Assembly (NCBI GenBank): GCA_021826835.1
Contig: JAKAYH010000032.1
Span: forward strand, 1-11,842
Direction of reading: 5' to 3'
From: Thermoplasmata archaeon
GTDB lineage: Archaea; Thermoplasmatota; Thermoplasmata; Thermoplasmatales; Thermoplasmataceae
Length of the DNA: 11,842 nt
Positions 6,716-11,842 of this stretch are shown here, one piece after another. The translations under genes and the position numbers were made by a program. The stretch's first letter is position 1, and each line of letters begins with the position of its first letter. The notes under the pieces were generated by a model. That model worked only from the letters and a program-made list of their open reading frames with translations. It had not been told where the DNA came from and did no database searches.

Positions 6716-9074
6716 TGACCTCAACTTTCCTTAAAACCATACTCTTTAACTCCTTAAAATCTTTTTCCCTTAATGGAAATAGTAGAGAAGCCACATACCT
6801 TTTATCCATAGGCTTATCATTATCTATCTTTATAGGAAATACGTTTTGTTTCAACATCTGAATATTCACCAATCTAAATGTTTCTCTAGATTTGCCGGAT
6901 AAGAGCAGATTTATCAGATTCCTGTCTGGATTAAAAATAACCTTTGAGTTTTGAGAAAATTGCTCCGGAGAAAGATATAGCCTTACCAATGCCCAGAGCC
7001 TATCTATTGGATAATCAAAGGATGAGTTTATTGAAATATAGTCATTCATTTCCATTATGTTTTGTGATGACTTGTTATCGTCCCATCTAATTAATGAAAA
7101 TGCAAACAATAGTTCTTCAATGCATCTTTCATCTATTTCGCCATTTATAAATTTCATCACATCATTAAGACTTAATTTGATCCTAGAAAAGAAGGGGAGA
7201 GTAGAATTTTTGTTTGATTGAGCCTCGGTCAATCTCTTTATTAGTGTATTTATCAATTTTTCTGTAAGGTTAGCTCCAGTCCACGAAAACTGACCTATAT
7301 TATCATCCCATTTTCTGTCATCCTGAAGACTTGTCCCTTCAATATTTGACCGAAATGACCCAACCTTTTCTGTTCTCCCTATTGAAGAAAGGGAAAGAGC
7401 TATCCTAAACTCGCTACTCTTATCATCGGATTTATTTATCCAGTTTGTACTCAGTCCAAACAATGGCCTGAGTTTCTGCCCTCCCTTATTTTCATATTTA
7501 CCCCTAACTCTGGAAAAAGACATTTCTGCCCTTCCAATGGCCCTTAGCAATCGTACAGCAGTTAGGGGATTCCCGTTATTTAGAAGATCATATGTGGATT
7601 CATACATATTTCTTTTTATGGATTCATATATTTGAGGCAGGGTTTTTCCCGTCCCCTGAATTACTTTCAGATTTTGTTCAAATGTCCGATATACGAAGTC
7701 CAGATCTTCAATTAAATTTACATATTTGCTATATTTAACTCTATGCAGGCCAGATGGCAACGCTATATATGACTGACCCCTTCTTACAAGAAAACAATAT
7801 CTCAGGAATCCAGTTATGCCCCTATCCACTCCTAGGGAATTTATGGCTTGAAAGAAGTCCAGTCCCTTTTTCACAACTTTTCCCCTCAAGGCTACCCTTC
7901 CTTCCTTGAATAGCGACTTTAGTTCGTCCGCGTATGCATAGTTATTCCATATTGGTGCCCATATTTCCAACGATTTCTTGAAATCCGAAACGTTTGAAGA
8001 CTCATATCCGTAAGGAGAGTATGAGACAGTGAATGGTGTAACGATTTTTGTTTCTCTAATGGCATTCCTTCTTCCTATGGAATTGCTCCAGATAAGAATT
8101 CCTTCCATCATAAGAATAATGTCCCATGGATTTATTTTAACGATTTTTGTTTCTATTTCATTACCCTGATTGAAACCTCCAGCTTTTCCTGGATCAAATT
8201 TGCCAACGGCCGATTCCTGTAATTTATCGGTTAAGTCTCCAAATAGTGAATTTCTCAGTAATTCAGTACTTGAATTTGTCTTGTTTACAAACACCTTAGT
8301 TAGAGAAGCTATAAACAGACTTGAGTAATCCAACCTGCCTTCGTTTCCACCGCTACCAGACAACGGAGGGAAAACGGGTTTCCCTTCTGCGTTGACGAGT
8401 ATGGATGCATCGATCCACTCTAGATACCTTTCATTTATAGTATCCCTTAATTTTGTCACAATTTTACTTTTGTATTCATCCCTCATAATTTGATAAAAAT
8501 CATTATTCAATTTTCCAATCTCTTTAATTTCTGACTTTAACTTAGAATTTCCAACCGCACTTAAAGTTTCTATGCTCTCTTTATCTATTTTGTCTGAATT
8601 CTCTAATTCTGTAATTATTTTCCCCTTAAGTTTCTTTATCTTTTCTATTTCCTTGTTTTTCCCTTTCTCAGTGAACTTTTCAATTAAGTCCTCTAGAGTT
8701 AGGGGTGAACCAAAAATCTCTGGAAATGATTTTCCAAGTGTTTCTTTAATCAACTTGTAGGTAGAAATGAAGTCACAAAATCTTTTATCTCCGAGATTTA
8801 AAATTTTATTTATGTTTTCTTTTGCTTCAGAGTCATTAGGATAAAAGCCACTTCCACCGTTCCAAGGAGACATTATTGGGGACGGGCTATATTCTTCTGA
8901 AAAAAATCTAATTAATTCATCTTGCTCACACTTAGTTTTTATTACTAAGTGATTATTCTCCCACTTGCACATTACTTCTTCATCTTTCTGCTCAGAAAGT
9001 ATTTTGAATATGCCCAAAGCTTTTAAGTAGGAACTGAGGGGCTCTGTCTGACAGCCATATAATTTATGTTCCAT
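6705..9074 (-). CDS. csx17: Csx17, Cas8-type large subunit of the I-G effector
   Basis: The 789 residues fit the Csx17 (Cas8u2) family, the large subunit expected to help recognise the PAM and recruit Cas3. Landmarks seen in order: GCQTEPLSSYLKALGIFKIL (7-26), IMSPWNGGSGFY (67-78), a lysine- and glutamate-rich, probably helical stretch at about 135-190, PPLSGSGGNEGRLDYSSLF (236-254), NPWDIILMMEG (315-325), TPFTVS (346-351) and LGVDRGITGFLRY (414-426). The ATG overlaps the cas3 stop by one base (TAATG), with GGTGG six bases upstream, so translation is coupled. No separate small-subunit gene follows; the helical C-terminus might fill that role, which is inference only. Confidence 0.93.
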   Translation of the reverse strand: MEHKLYGCQTEPLSSYLKALGIFKILSEQKDEEVMCKWENNHLVIKTKCEQDELIRFFSEEYSPSPIMSPWNGGSGFYPNDSEAKENINKILNLGDKRFCDFISTYKLIKETLGKSFPEIFGSPLTLEDLIEKFTEKGKNKEIEKIKKLKGKIITELENSDKIDKESIETLSAVGNSKLKSEIKEIGKLNNDFYQIMRDEYKSKIVTKLRDTINERYLEWIDASILVNAEGKPVFPPLSGSGGNEGRLDYSSLFIASLTKVFVNKTNSSTELLRNSLFGDLTDKLQESAVGKFDPGKAGGFNQGNEIETKIVKINPWDIILMMEGILIWSNSIGRRNAIRETKIVTPFTVSYSPYGYESSNVSDFKKSLEIWAPIWNNYAYADELKSLFKEGRVALRGKVVKKGLDFFQAINSLGVDRGITGFLRYCFLVRRGQSYIALPSGLHRVKYSKYVNLIEDLDFVYRTFEQNLKVIQGTGKTLPQIYESIKRNMYESTYDLLNNGNPLTAVRLLRAIGRAEMSFSRVRGKYENKGGQKLRPLFGLSTNWINKSDDKSSEFRIALSLSSIGRTEKVGSFRSNIEGTSLQDDRKWDDNIGQFSWTGANLTEKLINTLIKRLTEAQSNKNSTLPFFSRIKLSLNDVMKFINGEIDERCIEELLFAFSLIRWDDNKSSQNIMEMNDYISINSSFDYPIDRLWALVRLYLSPEQFSQNSKVIFNPDRNLINLLLSGKSRETFRLVNIQMLKQNVFPIKIDNDKPMDKRYVASLLFPLREKDFKELKSMVLRKVEVNDK

Positions 9075-11563
9075 TATAAACCACCACTTGCCCTTTGATC
9101 TGCAGCCCTCAATAGAGATTCCAAATAAGCTAACCTAAAAATGCCTATTTCTTTATCTTTAACCATATTTAAAACGGTCTGTACCCAGCTTTTTTTCATA
9201 GATTCTGAGCCCAGTTCCATTAAATCCAGATCTAGAATGACATTATTAATTGTAACGTTAGGGAGATTTACTTTTTTTATTTTATCTCCATCCCATACAC
9301 CCTTTGCAAATCTTATTTTCTCATCTGTAGGTATTTTTTCTCCTGGCATAGACCTGATAGATGTCCTAATTTTTCCGTGATGAGATAGTGCAAGAAAAAT
9401 TGCAAGAGGGTCAACTCCATTTTGAATCGCTATTAGAGCTGAGGCTAGCTCATGACGGAAGTACTTTCTTCCACCTTCTGGATGGTTTATCCATTTATCA
9501 TAGGGAGCTTTTGCTATCTGGTTTTCTTCGATCTCTTTTGGAACCCCTTCAAGTTTATTAATTTTTGATTGAAATGCTGGATGTGCCTTGCCTACATCAT
9601 GCCATAGGGCTCCCTTTAGAAGAGCATCCTCAAATTTTTTCGAATTTTGAGGAATACCTATAACCTTTACTATATCACGACATTTGTTGACTACTTCTTC
9701 CGTATGCTCGTAAATTGACTTCCATGGAAATTGTGACGGATTATCGTCATTAAAACTACATGTTTCTCTTGTGTTTCCTGAACTTTGATTTTTTGCAACA
9801 ATAGGAACCTCGTTTTTATCTTTTAGAGACCAGCCCATCACCTCAGAATAATGCCCCTTTTTTGAGTCTAGCATCACTATCTGGCCATGATATAGCCTTT
9901 CTCCCTTCATGAGCATGTTCCATCCTCCATTTATCCAGTCCCATTTATACAATCTTTCATCCTTAGAATTTTTCAATAGTTCATTTAACTCGTTTAGTGG
10001 AACAGGGCAAAGTTCATCCCTTTCCGGTAAATTCTCCTTTTTTAAATTTTCCCGATCTAAATCACGCCAGAAAACTGAAACATGCCTTTCGTCAGAATTT
10101 CTTACAAATCTTGAGATATCTATATCATAATCGGTTAGATCGGGTGATGTGTCAAATAGTTCTAAAATATCTTTTCTTCTAAGGGATCCATCATTTCTGA
10201 TTTCAAAGTCAAAACCGTTAATACCTGATAATGAGAACTGTTTTCCATCGATCTCCTTAAGGAATTTTCTGGACTTCTCAATTTCTATTGTTTCATATGG
10301 GGCTGACATAGTTCTACCTTTCTTATCAACAGGATCAACCCAGAAAATATCTGACTGATCATATTCTCCAGATCGGTTACATCTTCCAAATCTCTGTACA
10401 AGTGATTGCAAGGGTGCAATTTCTGTGAACAAAGTTCTGCATGAAATATCAACCCCTGCTTCAATTACCTGAGTTGTTATTATTATACTGTCGTTGCTTT
10501 CGATATCATTTACTATTTTTTGAATAATTTTTTCTTTATCCACTGGCCTAAATTGTGAGTGCAAAAGCAAAATATCAGGTACCCTTATGTGTTCTGTATT
10601 TCTTCGTTTGGATAATAATTTCTGAATGTTTTGGAATAAAGTTTTGGCTCTTTCCACGGTATTTACTATTACAATGGTTCTAGAGTCTGTCTTGTGATTT
10701 TCAATTATTTCTATTGCAAGTTCATAACTTTCTAATGCATTATTCTTTGAAGCCGTCACCATTTTAGTTGAATTTATTATTTTATTTATTTTTATATTTT
10801 CTTTGTCATCCTTGGACAGTGTTAATATTTCTTCATCTGATATATTCCCTTTAAAGTCCACAGTGTAAAACCACTGCTTGTTTAAGGTAGCGCTCATCCA
10901 TATTGAGTGGGCTTCCTTGATCATTCCAAAATAATTTCTATGAGAATCTAGTTGAATGCTTGTAGTTAATCCTGAACCCATTAGTTGAATTTCGTCTAAC
11001 ACCCACAGAGTGTCATTATTCAATAATCCAAACTGGATTGGCCATCTATATCTGCTTATTCCATATCCCCTGTTCAGAGCTCTAGACAGCAGCATATCCT
11101 GTGTTCCTACTATTATCATATTACTTTCTGGAAAAATATCCCATGGAATGGTCTCTTCTCCTCCCATTAGTGTAACTACGGAAATTTTCCCCTTTTTCGT
11201 GAAATCCGGGGTGTATTTAATTATCTTTGAATGATTTATCTTGTCCAATTCTAATTCTCCGGAAAGAAGACCTAAATTATTTAACCATAATATTGCACTG
11301 TCTCTTGTTTGCTCTACTATAACCCTCATCGGAAGAGCGTAAACTAACCTCCTCGGAGTAGCATTTCTTGAGTTCTCTTCCTGATAAAACCTCCTCCAAA
11401 CCCATCCTATTACTATGTTGGCAGTCTTTCCAAGACCTGTTGGAACATTGATCCACTGATATAAGTTTTTACTTTTAGCAAAATTGGACTGATATGGATA
11501 TGGTTGATTCCCAGTGGCTCTCTGAAAAAAACTTTCATACTCTTCGTTTAAATTATAATCCAT
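9074..11563 (-). CDS. cas3: Cas3 helicase with C-terminal HD nuclease
   Basis: Cas3 is recruited to target-bound effector, unwinds DNA 3' to 5' and degrades it. Counting from the ATG at 11563 (829 residues), the superfamily 2 helicase motifs are Walker A PTGLGKT (41-47), DEIQ (190-193), SATL (224-227), TQVIEAGVDIS (364-374) and QRFGRCNRSG (390-399). The HD nuclease follows: His620, HD at 655-656 in LWHDVGKAHPAFQ, His704, HH at 728-729 and Asp822 in ADQRAS. An HD domain at the C-terminus rather than the N-terminus is the I-G arrangement. All motifs look intact. An upstream in-frame ATG at 11632 would add 23 residues, but the only good TATA-like box lies between the two starts, and the conserved protein begins just after 11563. 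It is first in the operon. Confidence 0.95.
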   Translation of the reverse strand: MDYNLNEEYESFFQRATGNQPYPYQSNFAKSKNLYQWINVPTGLGKTANIVIGWVWRRFYQEENSRNATPRRLVYALPMRVIVEQTRDSAILWLNNLGLLSGELELDKINHSKIIKYTPDFTKKGKISVVTLMGGEETIPWDIFPESNMIIVGTQDMLLSRALNRGYGISRYRWPIQFGLLNNDTLWVLDEIQLMGSGLTTSIQLDSHRNYFGMIKEAHSIWMSATLNKQWFYTVDFKGNISDEEILTLSKDDKENIKINKIINSTKMVTASKNNALESYELAIEIIENHKTDSRTIVIVNTVERAKTLFQNIQKLLSKRRNTEHIRVPDILLLHSQFRPVDKEKIIQKIVNDIESNDSIIITTQVIEAGVDISCRTLFTEIAPLQSLVQRFGRCNRSGEYDQSDIFWVDPVDKKGRTMSAPYETIEIEKSRKFLKEIDGKQFSLSGINGFDFEIRNDGSLRRKDILELFDTSPDLTDYDIDISRFVRNSDERHVSVFWRDLDRENLKKENLPERDELCPVPLNELNELLKNSKDERLYKWDWINGGWNMLMKGERLYHGQIVMLDSKKGHYSEVMGWSLKDKNEVPIVAKNQSSGNTRETCSFNDDNPSQFPWKSIYEHTEEVVNKCRDIVKVIGIPQNSKKFEDALLKGALWHDVGKAHPAFQSKINKLEGVPKEIEENQIAKAPYDKWINHPEGGRKYFRHELASALIAIQNGVDPLAIFLALSHHGKIRTSIRSMPGEKIPTDEKIRFAKGVWDGDKIKKVNLPNVTINNVILDLDLMELGSESMKKSWVQTVLNMVKDKEIGIFRLAYLESLLRAADQRASGGL

Positions 11564-11587
11564 GATAAGGACTGATAAACTGAACTG

Positions 11588-11602
11588 TATATTTAGTTTT
11601 TT
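11588..11602 (-). promoter_or_regulatory. Putative cas operon promoter (BRE/TATA)
   Basis: The minus strand reads AAAAAACTAAATATA, a purine-rich BRE-like run next to a TATA-like box centred near 11592. That is 29 bases before the proposed cas3 ATG, so transcription would begin within about five bases of the start codon and give an essentially leaderless mRNA. The lack of any Shine-Dalgarno site before cas3, unlike csx17, cas4-cas1 and cas2, agrees. Confidence 0.5.
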
Positions 11603-11621
11603 ACAGACAACAATTACAAAT

Positions 11622-11681
11622 ATCCAACACATAGAGCTTTGATTTTATTAAAACAATTACTTCAAATAGGATGTGTAGGAT
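11622..11681. repeat. Imperfect inverted repeat in the divergent intergenic region
   Basis: ATCCAACACAT at 11622-11632 and ATGTGTAGGAT at 11671-11681 are reverse complements at 10 of 11 positions. The right arm lies inside a direct repeat, AGGATG-TGT-AGGATG (11668-11682). The elements sit between the cas3 promoter and the start of the divergent regulator gene, where operator sites would be expected. Confidence 0.5.
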
Positions 11682-11686
11682 GAAAC

Positions 11687-11694
11687 ATTAAATA
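11687..11694 (+). promoter_or_regulatory. Possible promoter of the divergent regulator gene
   Basis: ATTAAATA, preceded by GAAAC, resembles a weak BRE/TATA element. Its centre is about 34 bases before the ATG at 11725, which would place the transcript start some 9-10 bases ahead of the gene. The match is modest. Confidence 0.25.
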
Positions 11695-11724
11695 CGGACA
11701 AACGCATTATTATAGGGTATCCCC

Positions 11725-11842
11725 ATGGGCTCAGAACTTTTTGACATACTGAAGGATTTTGGTCTTACTGATTACGAGTCAAGGGTGATGGAATCTTTAC
11801 TTCTCAACGATTCACTCACACCTGGAGAAATAGTCTCCATAT
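11725..11842 (+). CDS. TrmB-like HTH transcriptional regulator (5' end only)
   Basis: Only 39 codons are visible before the window ends. They encode a short helix, FDILKDFGLTDYESRVMESL, then LLLNDSLTPGEIVSI. This resembles the N-terminal winged-helix domain of archaeal TrmB-family regulators, whose typical pattern is a LxxLGLTxYEAKVYxxLL stretch followed by a second helix with a TxxEI pattern. The gene is transcribed away from cas3 and shares its intergenic region, so it may control the cas operon, itself, or something unrelated further right. The effector-binding part is outside the window, so the ligand cannot be guessed. Family assignment is moderate; the open frame and ATG are clear. Confidence 0.65.
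   Translation, partial: MGSELFDILKDFGLTDYESRVMESLLLNDSLTPGEIVSI

Noticed and set aside
6713..6724. TTG start for csb1 at 6724
   Set aside because: An ATG three codons later has a GAGGT just upstream; the difference is only three residues and TTG is less likely, though possible.
6670..11234. Plus-strand open frames opposite csx17 and cas3
   Set aside because: Same reasoning: shadows of genes with intact family motifs on the other strand.
11564..11632. N-terminal 23-residue extension of Cas3 as a membrane or signal segment
   Set aside because: The stretch is hydrophobic, but it overlaps the likely promoter and Cas3 is a cytoplasmic enzyme; it is better explained as untranslated DNA.

Overview
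The window holds one nearly complete CRISPR-Cas locus of subtype I-G (formerly I-U), probably from an archaeon. The DNA is AT-rich. The first cas gene appears to have an archaeal BRE/TATA-type promoter about 29 bases before its likely start and no Shine-Dalgarno site, which fits a leaderless transcript. A divergent TrmB-like regulator begins at the right edge. The order Thermoplasmatales is a guess from base composition and style; nothing here proves it.

Layout from left to right. Bases 1-41 look like a spacer cut by the window edge. Bases 42-1896 are a CRISPR array of 26 repeats of 36 bp and 25 complete spacers of 35-40 bp. Bases 1897-2213 are the leader, with a TATA-like box just before the first repeat, a 12-bp perfect inverted repeat spanning 141 bp, and a repeated 10-mer. 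Bases 2214-11563 carry six cas genes on the minus strand, packed end to end. In transcription order they are cas3 (C-terminal HD), csx17 (cas8-type large subunit), csb1 (cas7), csb2 (cas5-cas6 fusion), a cas4-cas1 fusion, and cas2. Bases 11564-11724 are a divergent intergenic region with an imperfect inverted repeat. From 11725 a plus-strand gene for an HTH regulator runs off the window.

How it works together. Csx17, Csb1 and Csb2 should form the crRNA-guided effector, with the Cas6 half of Csb2 cutting pre-crRNA at the repeat hairpin. Cas3 would unwind and degrade targets. Cas4-Cas1 and Cas2 would add new spacers at the leader end, which is the right end of the array. The repeat on the minus strand ends in ATTGAAGC, close to the usual ATTGAAA(C/G) 5' handle. 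This orients the array in the same direction as the cas genes, and cas2 is followed directly by the leader. The divergent TrmB-like gene is a candidate regulator of the locus.
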